Shown: positions 46,050 to 55,983 of the stretch, piece by piece
Layout of the letters: the number at the start of each line of letters is the position of its first letter
How positions within the stretch are numbered: position 1 is the stretch's first letter
DNA from: Paenibacillus sp. OVF10
Lineage (GTDB): Bacteria > Bacillota > Bacilli > Paenibacillales > Paenibacillaceae
Length of the DNA: 64,000 bases
Direction: 5' to 3'
NCBI GenBank assembly: GCA_022836915.1
Contig: CP094668.1
Span: 1,364,001-1,428,000 of the forward strand
The notes under the pieces: generated by a model
Told to the model about the DNA's origin: nothing
Seen by the model: only the letters and a program-made list of their open reading frames with translations
The model's database searches: none
Position numbers and translations under genes: made by a program

Positions 46050-47130
46050 ACGAAGAAGTTTTCGTACAACCATGATTATGTTGTTAGGGTTAAGCATGCT
46101 TGCCTCTGGCGCAATTACCTATGGGATTTACAAGCTTTTACAAGCTTATTATTCGGGTGTCCGTGCAGAAGATCAGCTCGCTGAATATCGTCATTTTATG
46201 AAAAGTATCGGAGATATCTATTTCTTCATGATCTTATTTATCCCACTGGCCATTCTATTTTTCTTCTGGTTTACCAAGCCCTACGCGACGTATTTCAAGG
46301 ACATTTCTACAGGGATCAGACATTTGGCCAACGGAGACTTTCAGCATCGTGTGCAGATCTCCTCGAAGGACGAGTTAGGTACGATTGCGGAGGATGTGAA
46401 CCTGGCAAGTGAGAAGTTAAAGGAAGCGGTAGAACGAGGGGATTTTGCTGAAAATAGTAAGGACCAGCTTGTCGTCAATCTGGCGCATGATCTGCGAACA
46501 CCGCTGACGTCTGTGCTTGGATATTTAGATCTGCTCATGAAGGATGATCAGTTGACGGAGGAGCAGGTGCGGCACTTTACGTCGATTGCATTCACCAAAT
46601 CACAGCGTCTGGAGAAGCTGATTGATGATTTGTTCGAAATTACTCGTATGAACTATGGCATGTTGCCTATAAACAAGACACAGCTGGATCTTAGCGAACT
46701 GCTAAAACAGATGAACGAAGAGCTCTATCCTGTATTTGAAAAGAACCAACTAGTCGTCCGACTAAAAATAGACACTGATCTTACGGTCTCCGGTGATGGC
46801 GAGCTGCTGGCTCGTGTGTTCGAGAATCTGCTGATTAACGCTGCACGGCATGGCAAGGATGGCATGTACGTAGATATTAATGGATATCGGGATGCAGAAC
46901 AGGTCATCATTCAGGTGATTAACTATGGTGGACATATCCGTCCGGAGGAGTTGCCACATATCTTCGATATGTATTACACCGGAGATCGTGCCAGGACACC
47001 TCAGGAGGGTGGGACAGGCCTCGGACTGTTTATCGCTCGCAATATTGTGGAGCAGCATGATGGTACGATCTCGGCCCAGAGCGACGTGGTACGGACGTTA
47101 TTCGAAGTTCGTTTGCCCGTATTCCAATAA
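46042..47130 (+). CDS. vanS: Sensor histidine kinase VanS-like
   Basis: A 362-residue kinase. Two membrane helices (residues 9-27 and 60-78) flank a small loop of about 30 residues, then a HAMP linker (FKDISTGIRHLANGDFQHRV), the H box (NLAHDLRTPLTSVLGYLD), N box (NLLINAARHG), F and G boxes (LPHIFDMYY, GGTGLGLFIARNI). The start is ATG 46042, overlapping vanR. The tiny extracytoplasmic loop, as in VanS and other intramembrane sensors, means it probably detects a membrane perturbation and not a soluble ligand. Confidence 0.88.
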   Translation: MTKRRSFRTTMIMLLGLSMLASGAITYGIYKLLQAYYSGVRAEDQLAEYRHFMKSIGDIYFFMILFIPLAILFFFWFTKPYATYFKDISTGIRHLANGDFQHRVQISSKDELGTIAEDVNLASEKLKEAVERGDFAENSKDQLVVNLAHDLRTPLTSVLGYLDLLMKDDQLTEEQVRHFTSIAFTKSQRLEKLIDDLFEITRMNYGMLPINKTQLDLSELLKQMNEELYPVFEKNQLVVRLKIDTDLTVSGDGELLARVFENLLINAARHGKDGMYVDINGYRDAEQVIIQVINYGGHIRPEELPHIFDMYYTGDRARTPQEGGTGLGLFIARNIVEQHDGTISAQSDVVRTLFEVRLPVFQ

Positions 47131-47228
47131 GGTTGACGTCAAATTTAAGAAAAACTTTAAAATTGCCCTGCTTTTTCTTTAACTTGTGTTGTCTATCCTT
47201 GATGTATGAGGTAAAAGGAGGAACAAGC

Positions 47229-48092
47229 ATGAAAAAGTGGGGCTTTTTGATATGTATCATTTTGATCGGATATATCGTTACGCAATCACCGGGATGGATT
47301 CAGCAGAAGGATGAATTGCCCATCGAGATCCAGAATACGCGTGAAAATCCCGCAGGTTATACCGTATCCGTCACCGGAAACATTCAGGATCAGGTACATA
47401 AGGGCAACTTGTTACTAGTTGATAAGCAATACCCCGTTCACCCGGAAGGAGTTAAATCCGATATTGTATATGTGGCACATGAGGATGATCTGCTTCGTGG
47501 ATATGGAATACTGGATCAGAAAATCATGTTATCACGACAGGTAGCGCAGGAATTTCAGAGGATGGTGGAAGCAGCAGGCGAAGAGGGAGTCAGATATTTT
47601 CTCGTCAGCAGCGGGTACAGGGATTTTACGAAGCAGGACGAGTTATATCGGGAAAAGGGTTCAGACTATGCACTTCCTGCGGGTCACAGTGAGCACAATC
47701 TCGGGTTATCCCTGGATATTGGCTCCAGCCTGGGTGCCATGAATGAAGCACCAGAGGGTGCATGGCTGGAGAAGAATGCATGGAAATACGGATTTATTTT
47801 ACGTTACCCAAAGGATAAAGTGCGCATCACCGGTATTCAGTATGAACCATGGCACTTTCGATATGTAGGGCTGCCGCACAGTGCTGTCATGTATAAGAAT
47901 AATCTGGTACTTGAAGAGTATCTCGATATGCTTAAGGAGAAAGAGAACATTACTGTGGAAGTAGAGGGTGAGGAGTATCATATCCGCTATTATCGAGCCA
48001 CCCGAGACACAACTGTTTACATACCTGAGCAAGGCCAAACTGAAATATCGGGTGATAACAAGGATGGCGTCATTGTCACCGTGAAGAAATAA
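47229..48092 (+). CDS. vanY: D-alanyl-D-alanine carboxypeptidase VanY-like
   Basis: A 287-residue membrane-anchored zinc peptidase (M15B). An N-terminal signal anchor (KKWGFLICIILIGYIVTQS) precedes the catalytic domain, with SSGYRDF, GHSEHNLGLSLDIG (zinc His and Asp) and GIQYEPWHFRYVG (catalytic Glu and His). It removes the terminal D-alanine of peptidoglycan pentapeptides. The last 50 residues form a short extension. AAAAGGAGG before ATG 47229. Part of vanRSYZ. Confidence 0.9.
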   Translation: MKKWGFLICIILIGYIVTQSPGWIQQKDELPIEIQNTRENPAGYTVSVTGNIQDQVHKGNLLLVDKQYPVHPEGVKSDIVYVAHEDDLLRGYGILDQKIMLSRQVAQEFQRMVEAAGEEGVRYFLVSSGYRDFTKQDELYREKGSDYALPAGHSEHNLGLSLDIGSSLGAMNEAPEGAWLEKNAWKYGFILRYPKDKVRITGIQYEPWHFRYVGLPHSAVMYKNNLVLEEYLDMLKEKENITVEVEGEEYHIRYYRATRDTTVYIPEQGQTEISGDNKDGVIVTVKK

Positions 48093-48120
48093 CAGGGCAA
48101 CACAAGGGAGGCGAAACAAC

Positions 48121-48681
48121 ATGAAGCACAACAACCAGAAGAAAAGCAAACATTACATCCTTTGGATTGCCGTTTTCATTATCTATTTATATCTGCTGAC
48201 TAAGCTGATCCTGTTCAAAGGAAGCCCGGTCGATTTTGGCATCGTGAAGGATCGACTGATGGCGTTCTTACAACAACCGGATCTGGTCCATACGCGAACC
48301 GTCAACCTGACACCATTTCAGGAAATCTCACGAGACTGGAACAGTCTGTCGTTACATCGTCCGGGTACCGCAATCCATCTGGCAGGTAATATACTGGCCT
48401 TTATCCCGCTGGGCATCTTCATTCCTGTGTTGACGGGCAACAAGTTATTCTCTGGAATAAAGGTGCTCCTGCTGTCACTGCTGCTCAGTCTGGGTTATGA
48501 AGTGACACAGTTAGTGACTGGCATGGGCATATTTGATGTGGATGATCTGATGCTTAATACACTCGGCGGCTTGATTGGATATATCATTTATACCATGGCT
48601 ATGGGTCTGAAAAAGGTGTTGGTGGGAGGAGAATCACGCGTGACGACGAAAAAGTTAAATTCTAAGGAAAGTCACGTGTAA
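48121..48681 (+). CDS. vanZ: VanZ-family membrane protein
   Basis: A 186-residue protein with four membrane segments (about 12-30, 78-101, 103-126, 134-155). The conserved VanZ elements are TPFQEI in the first loop, NILAFIPLGIF, and GYEVTQL and FDVDDLMLNTLGGLIGY. VanZ proteins lower binding of teicoplanin and lipoglycopeptides at the surface, by an unknown mechanism. GGGAGGCGAAACAAC precedes ATG 48121, 28 bases after vanY. Confidence 0.9.
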   Translation: MKHNNQKKSKHYILWIAVFIIYLYLLTKLILFKGSPVDFGIVKDRLMAFLQQPDLVHTRTVNLTPFQEISRDWNSLSLHRPGTAIHLAGNILAFIPLGIFIPVLTGNKLFSGIKVLLLSLLLSLGYEVTQLVTGMGIFDVDDLMLNTLGGLIGYIIYTMAMGLKKVLVGGESRVTTKKLNSKESHV

Positions 48682-48694
48682 GGAGGAGAAGAAC

Positions 48695-48904
48695 TTGATT
48701 ATAATGGCTGTACTGCTCATTAGCGCAGGGCTAATGTTTCTCGTGTATCCACACAAGGTAACGGATGCTTCGGAAAAACAGATTACGGAGCGAGTGATCA
48801 TGTCTAGATGGGTCGGAGGCTCGTTAATTGCTCTGTCGTGTTTGTTTCTGATCATGGGCACGATTCAACTGTTAGATCAAGCCTCACATCACATTGGGCA
48901 TTAG
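48695..48904 (+). CDS. Small membrane protein downstream of vanZ
   Basis: A 69-residue protein with two membrane helices (residues 2-18 and 38-57) and a charged loop (HKVTDASEKQITERVIMSRW). TTG 48695 follows AAGGAGGAG with seven bases spacing and begins 13 bases after vanZ, so it is the last gene of the van operon. Not recognised; no known partner in van clusters. Confidence 0.7.
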   Translation: MIIMAVLLISAGLMFLVYPHKVTDASEKQITERVIMSRWVGGSLIALSCLFLIMGTIQLLDQASHHIGH

Positions 48905-48960
48905 AAGGCAGTTGGCCTTGAAAATTGATTTTTAAAAGTATACCGATTATAAAAGCAAAG

Positions 48961-49012
48961 CCAAAAAAGCTCCCCACCACGTGCAGATCGCACGTGATGG
49001 GGAGCTTTTTGG
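48961..49012. terminator. Bidirectional terminator between the van operon and acnA
   Basis: A near-perfect 23-base stem (CCAAAAAAGCTCCCC with GGGGAGCTTTTTGG, inner CACGTGC/GCACGTG), with A- and T-runs at the ends, serving both converging genes. Confidence 0.95.
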
Positions 49013-49043
49013 TATAACTTCATCACATTAATGATTTATATCA

Positions 49044-51756
49044 TTAAGCTTTTTTCATCATTTGACGCAATACAGTTTGCAGGATACCGCCGTTATGGTA
49101 GTAATCCACGTCAACCATGCTGTCCAGACGAGCGATAACAGGAAGTCGAACTGTGTACCGTCTTCACGAGTTACGGTAACTTTCAACTCTTGTCCTGGCT
49201 TCACGTCATTGCTGAGGCCAGTAATGTCATACGTTTCACGTCCGTTCAGACCAAGGCTGGACCAGCCATGACCTTCCTGGAATTGCAGTGGCATTACGCC
49301 CATGCCCACCAGGTTACTGCGGTGGATACGCTCGAAGCTTTCTGCGATAACGGCTTTGACGCCGAGCAAGAATGTTCCTTTTGCCGCCCAGTCACGGGAG
49401 CTTCCTGTACCATACTCTTTACCAGCGATAACGATCAGGTTCTGTCCTTCATCCTGATACTTCATGGAAGCATCGTAGATGGACATTTCTTCGTCCGTTG
49501 GCAGGTACTTCGTGATACCGCCCTCAGTACCCGGAGCTACCTGGTTACGAATACGAATGTTGGCAAACGTACCACGCATCATGACTTCATGGTTACCACG
49601 ACGTGAACCGTAGGAGTTGAAGTCTTTGCGCTCTACGCCATGCTCTTTCAAGTACAGTCCAGCCGGGCTGGATGGTGCAATATTACCTGCTGGCGAGATG
49701 TGATCCGTTGTTACGGAATCCGCAAGCAATGCCATAACGCGTGCAGAACGGATATCTGCGATATCGTTCAACTTGTCGCCAAGCTCCTGGAAGAACGGAG
49801 GATTCTGAATGTACGTGGAGTTCGGGTCCCACTCGTACAATTCGCCTTCCGGTACAGAGATCGCATTCCAACGCTCGTTGGCTGTAAATACGTTCTCATA
49901 CTTGTTGCGGAACATCTGAGCGTTCAGGGAACTAGCGATGGTATCCTTGATTTCCTCGGAGCTAGGCCAGAGGTCTTTCAGGAATACAGGCTCATTGTTC
50001 GTATCATAACCGATTGGATCGGTTTCAAAGTCAATATTCACAGTACCTGCAAGTGCATATGCCACAACGAGTGGTGGCGATGCCAGGTAGTTGGCTTTAA
50101 CCTGTGCGTGTACACGGCCTTCGAAGTTACGGTTACCGGACAATACAGCCGCTACGGTCATATCGTTCTCAGCAATAGCTTCGCTCACTTCGTCCGGCAG
50201 TGGGCCGGAGTTACCGATGCATGTTGCACAACCGTAGCCGGCAACGTTGAATCCGAGTTGGTCGAGATACGTGATCAGACCTGCTTTTTCCAGGTACTCG
50301 GTAACAACAAGGGAACCTGGTGTCAGACTGCTTTTCACATATCCTGGTTTGGTCAGACCGCGTTCAACTGCTTTTTTCGCCAGTAGTCCCGCTCCAACCA
50401 TAACACTTGGATTCGAAGTATTCGTACAACTTGTGATCGCCGCGATCACAACAGCGCCTGCTTTCAGTTCACTGGTGGAACCGTTCGGGTGTTTCACAGG
50501 TACGGATTGTTCGATTTTCTCATCGCTCAGACCGTAGCCGCCTTTATCTACAGGTGTGCGAATGATGCTGTTGAAGCTTTCTTTCATTTGTGTCAGCTCG
50601 ATGCGATCCTGTGGACGTTTTGGTCCGGCAAGACTTGGTACAACAGAGCCGAGATCCAGTTCAATCACATCTGTGAATTCAGGGTCAACGGTGCTGGAAG
50701 TACGGAACATGCCTTGAGCTTTGTAATAAGCTTCAACCAACTCTACTTGCTCGTCAGGACGGCCAGTGTTACGCAGATAGTTCAACGTTTCACTATCAAC
50801 AGGAAGAAACCGATGGTAGCGCCATATTCTGGTGCCATGTTGGCTACTGTTGCACGGTCAGCCAGACCGATGTTGGCAAGACCTGGTCCGTAGAACTCTA
50901 CGAATTTACCAACAACGCCTTTTTTACGAAGCAATTGGGTAACGGTCAGTGCCAGATCCGTTGCTGTTGCGCCTTCACTCAGGCTGCCTGTCAGTTTGAA
51001 ACCGATAACGTCCGGTGTAACAAAATAAAGCGGTTGGCCCAGCATACCTGCTTCGGCCTCGATTCCACCAACACCCCAACCAACAACGCCAAGTCCGTTG
51101 ATCATGGTGGTGTGGGAGTCTGTACCTACGAGGGAATCCGGGAATACAACGGTCTCGCCGTCAACAGTTTTTGTTGCTGCCACGGAAGCCAGATACTCCA
51201 GGTTAACCTGGTGAACGATCCCTGTGGATGGTGGAACTGCACGGAAGTTGTTGAATGCCGTTTGCGCCCAACGCAAGAAGCGGTAACGCTCTTCATTACG
51301 CTCGAACTCAACTTTGATATTGTAATCAAGTGCATCGTTGGTACCAAAAGCATCAACCATAACGGAGTGGTCGATAACGAGATCGACCGGTACGAGCGGG
51401 TTGATCTGTTTTGGATCGCCACCTGCTTTTTTCACAGTATCACGCATTGCAGCGAGGTCAACGACAACCGGTACACCGGTGAAATCCTGCAGAACGATAC
51501 GTGCAGGGATGAATGGAATTTCCTTGTTATTGTCACGGCCATCTGCCCAGCCGGTCAGTTGTTTTACATGTTCTTCGGTGATGGCACGTCCGTCGAATTG
51601 ACGAATTGCTGCTTCAAGCAACACTTTAATGGAGAAAGGAAGCCTGGAGAGATCGCCGTGGCCGTTTTCCTGAAGAGCATCGAGACTGTAGTAGCGGTAA
51701 GACTTGCCTCCAACCTCAAGACTGCGAGCGGCGGAGAAATGATTCTTTGCTGACAT
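49044..51756 (-). CDS. acnA: Aconitate hydratase AcnA/CitB (two frameshifts)
   Basis: Restoring two lost bases (about 50802 and about 49141) gives a 904-residue aconitase (B. subtilis CitB 909) that interconverts citrate and isocitrate in the TCA cycle and, as an apoprotein, can bind RNA. Features: [42 protein letters not shown] and [14 protein letters not shown] with the [4Fe-4S] cysteines, [14 protein letters not shown], and [17 protein letters not shown] in the swivel domain. The C-terminus restores to LRQMMKKA. The start is at 51756 (AAGGAGGTACATGT upstream). The 380 bases to the next gene (51757-52138) hold its promoter and nothing else that I can name. Confidence 0.92.
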
Positions 51757-52138
51757 ACATGTACCTCCTTGGGATGTGTCGGTGAGATGAAGAAAACGTT
51801 CATTTAGGTGAAGAACAGGCCTTCATCGTTCCGTGTTCTTGTTCGTCAGTTTCATCAGATGAAACGTAATTTCATAATCATAACTTTAGTTTTAAGTATA
51901 CCGTTTTCACCTCCGTACGTAAAGGTCTTTTTGCCTGATCAAGCAAGCTTTTGGACCGATGAAGGCGTTTTCGTGAAGCGAGCAGGAATAAGATATCTTG
52001 TGTACCTGTATTTGCCGAATTTCGGATCTCCTCCTGAGCCGTGTACATACAACCGAAGACCCTTTCATATGAATAGTAGGAGTTTATATACGCAATGAAA
52101 TATTCCAGACAGAACTCATGCCAAAGGGGGACATAGGC

Positions 52139-53137
52139 TTGGAACGGGAATGGAAGAGTGCCTTATATACTTACGTGAACCAGTACAATCGCTGTGAGAT
52201 CGACTACCGTCCACAGACCAGCGAACGGATCGTTACCGATCCTGACTTCGTGGTGGAACGGGGAGAGCGTATGGCAAGGCTGGACGAATGGTATCGTAAG
52301 CGGCGCGCCGTGCCTCTTCGCAGCGAGACCAGCGCCAAGCTTGTGCGCACGCTTATGGATGGCCAGGAAGAAGCGGTGGTGGATGTACAATTGTACAGCA
52401 GACTGTTCTACGAGAAGAGCGGGATCACTCACCGGGAGGACCGGATTGAGCGGGAGCGGTTAACCTTTCTGCGGCAGAGTGGTGGATGGATCATTGGACG
52501 GGTCGAGCGAGAAGTGCCGGAGCGTCGCCCTGCTGGGGAAGGACGTCCGTTTCAACAAGCTGATTTTGTACAGGCGATGAATCGGCCGTTGCTGAATCGG
52601 GAAGTGCTGGGTCAAGGAAGAAGTTCACGGCAACAGTCATATCGCAGAGATCTGGCAGTTGCCTATGCAGATCGGTGGTGGAATGCGGGGAATCCGGCAT
52701 TTGAGGAATTTGATGTGGATTGTACCAATTACGTGTCCCAATGTCTCTTTGCAGGGGGCGCACCCATCCACTATACTGGTAGGAGAGAAGCCGGCTGGTG
52801 GTATAAAGGGTATGTGAACGGCTCCGAAATGTGGAGTTACAGTTGGGCAGTTTCCAACAGTCTGGAGCGTTATTTGTCAGGCAGCAGCTGGGGTCTGACC
52901 GCGACAGAAGTGGAGCGTCCTGAGCAGCTGATGCTCGGCGATGTTATTCTCTACGATTGGGATGGAGATGGACGATTTCAGCACAGCACCGTTGTGACCG
53001 CGTTTGATGCGGGCGGCATGCCGCTTGTTAACGCACATACGGTTAGCAGCCGTCACCGATTTTGGGATTACCGGGATTCTTACGCTTGGACGGAGCGGAC
53101 GGTATACCGGCTTTTTCATATTGCAGATGAGTTTTGA
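52139..53137 (+). CDS. Amidase_6-domain protein (putative cell-wall-related amidase)
   Basis: A 332-residue protein; the C-terminal 160 residues are an Amidase_6 (PF12671) papain-like domain: DLAVAYADRWWNAGNPAFEEFDVDCTNYVSQCLFAGG, with Cys in DCTNYVSQ as the nucleophile, DVILYDWDGDGRFQHSTVV with the His, and VNAHT. The N-terminal half is helical (REWKSALYTYVNQYNRCE) and of unknown role. I see no signal peptide, so the site of action is open. TTG 52139 is favoured because AAGGGGG lies nine bases upstream; ATG 52118 has no site. Confidence 0.8.
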   Translation: MEREWKSALYTYVNQYNRCEIDYRPQTSERIVTDPDFVVERGERMARLDEWYRKRRAVPLRSETSAKLVRTLMDGQEEAVVDVQLYSRLFYEKSGITHREDRIERERLTFLRQSGGWIIGRVEREVPERRPAGEGRPFQQADFVQAMNRPLLNREVLGQGRSSRQQSYRRDLAVAYADRWWNAGNPAFEEFDVDCTNYVSQCLFAGGAPIHYTGRREAGWWYKGYVNGSEMWSYSWAVSNSLERYLSGSSWGLTATEVERPEQLMLGDVILYDWDGDGRFQHSTVVTAFDAGGMPLVNAHTVSSRHRFWDYRDSYAWTERTVYRLFHIADEF

Positions 53138-53274
53138 TGACGAAAGATTTTCGGGATGCGGTGACGCAGACATTCAGTTCCGTGTAAAATAAGATCAGAT
53201 AACGCAAGCAGAATAACAAGGGTGTTGAGCATGCAAACATGACAGCATCAGGCACAGATAATCGGAGGGTACAC

Positions 53275-54374
53275 ATGAGTATGGATAAATTAAAAGTAGG
53301 CGTCGTGTACGGCGGAAAATCAGGCGAGCATGAGGTGTCGCTGCAAACGGCGTTTGCTGTAACAAACGCATTTGATTATGAAAAGTATGAACTGGTTCCT
53401 TTTTATATCTCCAAGCAGGGGACGTGGAAAAAGGACCTGTCATGCATGCGCCGTTCGCGCAGATTGAAGATCTGAAGCTGGAGCAATCGGCGGGTGGAAC
53501 GCAGGATGCGCTGAACGCCCTGTTTGGCCGTTTGTATGGCGGAGCAGAAGCGCTGGACGTGATGTTCCCTCTGCTGCACGGTACGTTTGGAGAGGATGGC
53601 ACCATTCAGGGCATGTTCGAGATGGCGGATATGCCATATGTAGGTGCAGGTGTACTGGCTTCGGCTGGCGGCATGGACAAAGTGGTCATGAAAAAGCTGT
53701 TTGCACAGGCCGGCATTGACCAATGTGCCTTTACGTATTTTAACGCGACACAATGGAAGCAGACAGAGCACGAAATGATCGTACAGGTCGAAGATCAGCT
53801 GGGGTATCCTTGTTTTATCAAACCGGCGAATCTGGGCTCCAGTGTGGGCATCTCCAAAGCGCGTAACCGCGATGAGCTGAAGACAGCTGTTGAGTTCGCA
53901 CTTCGTTATGATACGAAGGTTGTCATTGAGGAGTTTGTTGAAGCCCGCGAAGTTGAGGTCAGCGTCCTCGGCAATGACGAGCCCATGGCTTCCGTTCCAG
54001 GTGAGATCGTATCCTCCGGTGAGTATTATGACTATGCAGCCAAGTATATTGATGGTCAATCACAGATGCTGATTCCAGCTCCACTGGACCCAGAGGCCGC
54101 AGATCGCATTCGCGAGGCAGCTTTGCAGGCGTTCCGTGCGATTGAAGGTAACGGTATTTCACGTGCCGACTTCTTCATTCGGAAAAATGACGGCGCATTG
54201 CTTATTAATGAAGTTAACACCATGCCTGGTTTCACACCATACAGCATGTATCCACTTCTTTGGCGTGAGACAGGTGTATCGTATGCCGAACTGCTGGATC
54301 GCATGATTGAGCTGGCACTGGAGCGTTACAACCGCAAGCAGGCACTGAATTACGAGAACGGCGTACAGGCGTAG
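53275..54374 (+). CDS. ddl: D-alanine-D-alanine ligase Ddl (frameshifted)
   Basis: Restoring one G (about 53433) gives a 366-residue ATP-grasp ligase that joins two D-alanines for peptidoglycan. Seen are [19 protein letters not shown] (N-terminus with the GG-S-E-H-E-V-S motif), [66 protein letters not shown] and [15 protein letters not shown]. The YxxK/F-type residue that decides D-lactate versus D-alanine specificity cannot be read reliably, but the VanA-type omega-loop signature is absent, so a normal Ddl is likely. CGGAGGG precedes ATG 53275. Confidence 0.92.
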
Positions 54375-54404
54375 CCTGCGACCACAAGATCAGGAGGGAT
54401 ATGC

Positions 54405-54728
54405 ATGGGATTTCAGACTGAATTCAATTCCGTATGCAAGTTCAAGAATGAGCAGGAGCTGTTCGAACTGCTTGAATACGGACGCGGCAAAATGGTCAAA
54501 CAGGGCTTCCGGGTATTTCCTACCGGCCAGAAAGTGATTGCATACACACCGGATAACGTGGCTGTGGCCATCGTCAAGATCGTGGTTTCCATTGCAGAGA
54601 TCAACTTCCAGGGGCAAGAGGTAACTGAGGTGGAGATGCAACTCATCCGCAAGTTGACTGAGGAAGAATCACGCATTCAGACTGCCCTTGCGGATGAGAT
54701 GTTCTTTGGGGAGCAAGCACAGGAGTAG
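54405..54728 (+). CDS. Conserved hypothetical protein
   Basis: A 107-residue cytosolic protein not recognised. It begins GFQTEFNSVCKFKNEQELFELLEYG and alternates strands and helices (VFPTGQKVIAYTP, VAVAIVKIVVSIAEI), ending in an acidic helix. It looks like a small alpha/beta domain. CAGGAGGG stands nine bases before ATG 54405, 30 bases after ddl, so it is likely part of a ddl operon. A cell-wall function is possible by context only. Confidence 0.7.
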   Translation: MGFQTEFNSVCKFKNEQELFELLEYGRGKMVKQGFRVFPTGQKVIAYTPDNVAVAIVKIVVSIAEINFQGQEVTEVEMQLIRKLTEEESRIQTALADEMFFGEQAQE

Positions 54729-54883
54729 TTGTTGACTGTAAGTGCGGGTCGGAAGGACTGATTTGCCAGAATACGATTATGGTCACTCTTTTAGGGTAAA
54801 ACTTGGTTATATACAGTGACGGTACATCCTGACGGCTGAATATGCCGTGCGGGTTCTCCGCCCTAATAGAGAGGAAGAGATTC

Positions 54884-55885
54884 ATGCTCGTACGCTTTGG
54901 TTACGTGGCTATGTCCGTGCTTATAGAGAACGCCTCGCCTTCCCGGACCATGACCATGTCGAGTTTTAACAAAATCGATGACAGGGAAGCAGCGATCCGC
55001 AAGCTTGAACGGATTGCAGCCGAGAACCTGCACAATACATTACGTTTGCTCAGGCACAACAAGGGTAGCCATATTCATGTATATCGCTTCTCTTCCAAAT
55101 TGATTCCACTGGCAACACACGAGGACCTGAAAGACTGGGACCCGTTCCCGGCACTGAAGCAGGACTTTGCGGCCATTGGTGATTTTGTGAAGGAAAATCA
55201 TATGCGTGTGTCCTTTCATCCGGATCATTTTACCGTACTTAGTACCCCACGCGAGCAAGTTCTGCACAACTCGATTCGCGACCTTCGTCATCATGTTCGG
55301 ATGCTGGATGCCATGGGACTGAATGCCACTGCCAAGAACAATATACATATTGGTGGTGCATACGGGGACAAGCCTTCGGCGGCGCTTCGTTTTGAAGAAA
55401 ACTTTTTGAAGCTGGATCGGGACATTCAGGAGCGGCTGACACTCGAAAATGATGACAAAACGTTCAATGCGCCTGAGACACTAGCCGTGTGCCAGCGCTT
55501 GGGATTGCCCATGGTGCTGGATATTCATCACCAGTGGGTGAACAACGAAGGAGAACAGCCATGGGATCTGTGGCCTGATATCCTGAAAACCTGGGATTCA
55601 CCGCTCGCGCAGGCAGATTCACCGGCTGATCAGCCATTGCCACCCAAAATCCATGTCTCCAGTCCAAAGAGTGAGAAGGATCTGCGAGGTCATGCCGATG
55701 GTGTGGAGGTAGAGCCTGTGCTCGACTTCTTGCGTCATATCGCGGCAGATACCCCGAGGCTTGACGTGATGATTGAGGCTAAACGCAAGGATGAGGCTCT
55801 TGTGCAACTGATGCAGAAGCTGGCATTCTATCACGAAGAGGGTGTGGAGTGGGTGGACGAGTCTACCGTCATCATTCATCCGTAG
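54884..55885 (+). CDS. uvsE: UV DNA damage endonuclease UvsE
   Basis: A 333-residue TIM-barrel endonuclease that nicks DNA 5' to UV photoproducts and abasic sites. ATG 54884 (GAGAGGAAGAG upstream) gives the family start MLVRFGYVA. Landmarks: NLHNTLRLLRHN, HIHVYRFSSKLIPLATHEDL, RVSFHPDHFTVL, NNIHIGGAYGDKPSA, LPMVLDIHHQW, PKIHVSSPKSEKDLRGHAD and VMIEAKRKDEAL, which include the metal-binding His, Glu and Asp residues. Complete. The 155 bases before it contain no other gene. Confidence 0.92.
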   Translation: MLVRFGYVAMSVLIENASPSRTMTMSSFNKIDDREAAIRKLERIAAENLHNTLRLLRHNKGSHIHVYRFSSKLIPLATHEDLKDWDPFPALKQDFAAIGDFVKENHMRVSFHPDHFTVLSTPREQVLHNSIRDLRHHVRMLDAMGLNATAKNNIHIGGAYGDKPSAALRFEENFLKLDRDIQERLTLENDDKTFNAPETLAVCQRLGLPMVLDIHHQWVNNEGEQPWDLWPDILKTWDSPLAQADSPADQPLPPKIHVSSPKSEKDLRGHADGVEVEPVLDFLRHIAADTPRLDVMIEAKRKDEALVQLMQKLAFYHEEGVEWVDESTVIIHP

Positions 55886-55983
55886 TGCCAAAAGGGGCCT
55901 GGGCAACGAGAAACTTTACGACCTGTGGGGCGTATACTTTTAACAAGTATTTCAACTTTTCGTAGATTGATATAGAAAGTAGA

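Noticed and set aside
45355..48904. An acquired VanA/VanB-type vancomycin resistance cluster
   Set aside because: No vanH, altered ligase or vanX, no transposon ends, and the unit looks chromosomal and resident.
53275..54374. A D-Ala-D-Lac ligase of the VanA type
   Set aside because: Sequence blocks are those of a normal Ddl and it is not linked to the van operon by strand or spacing.
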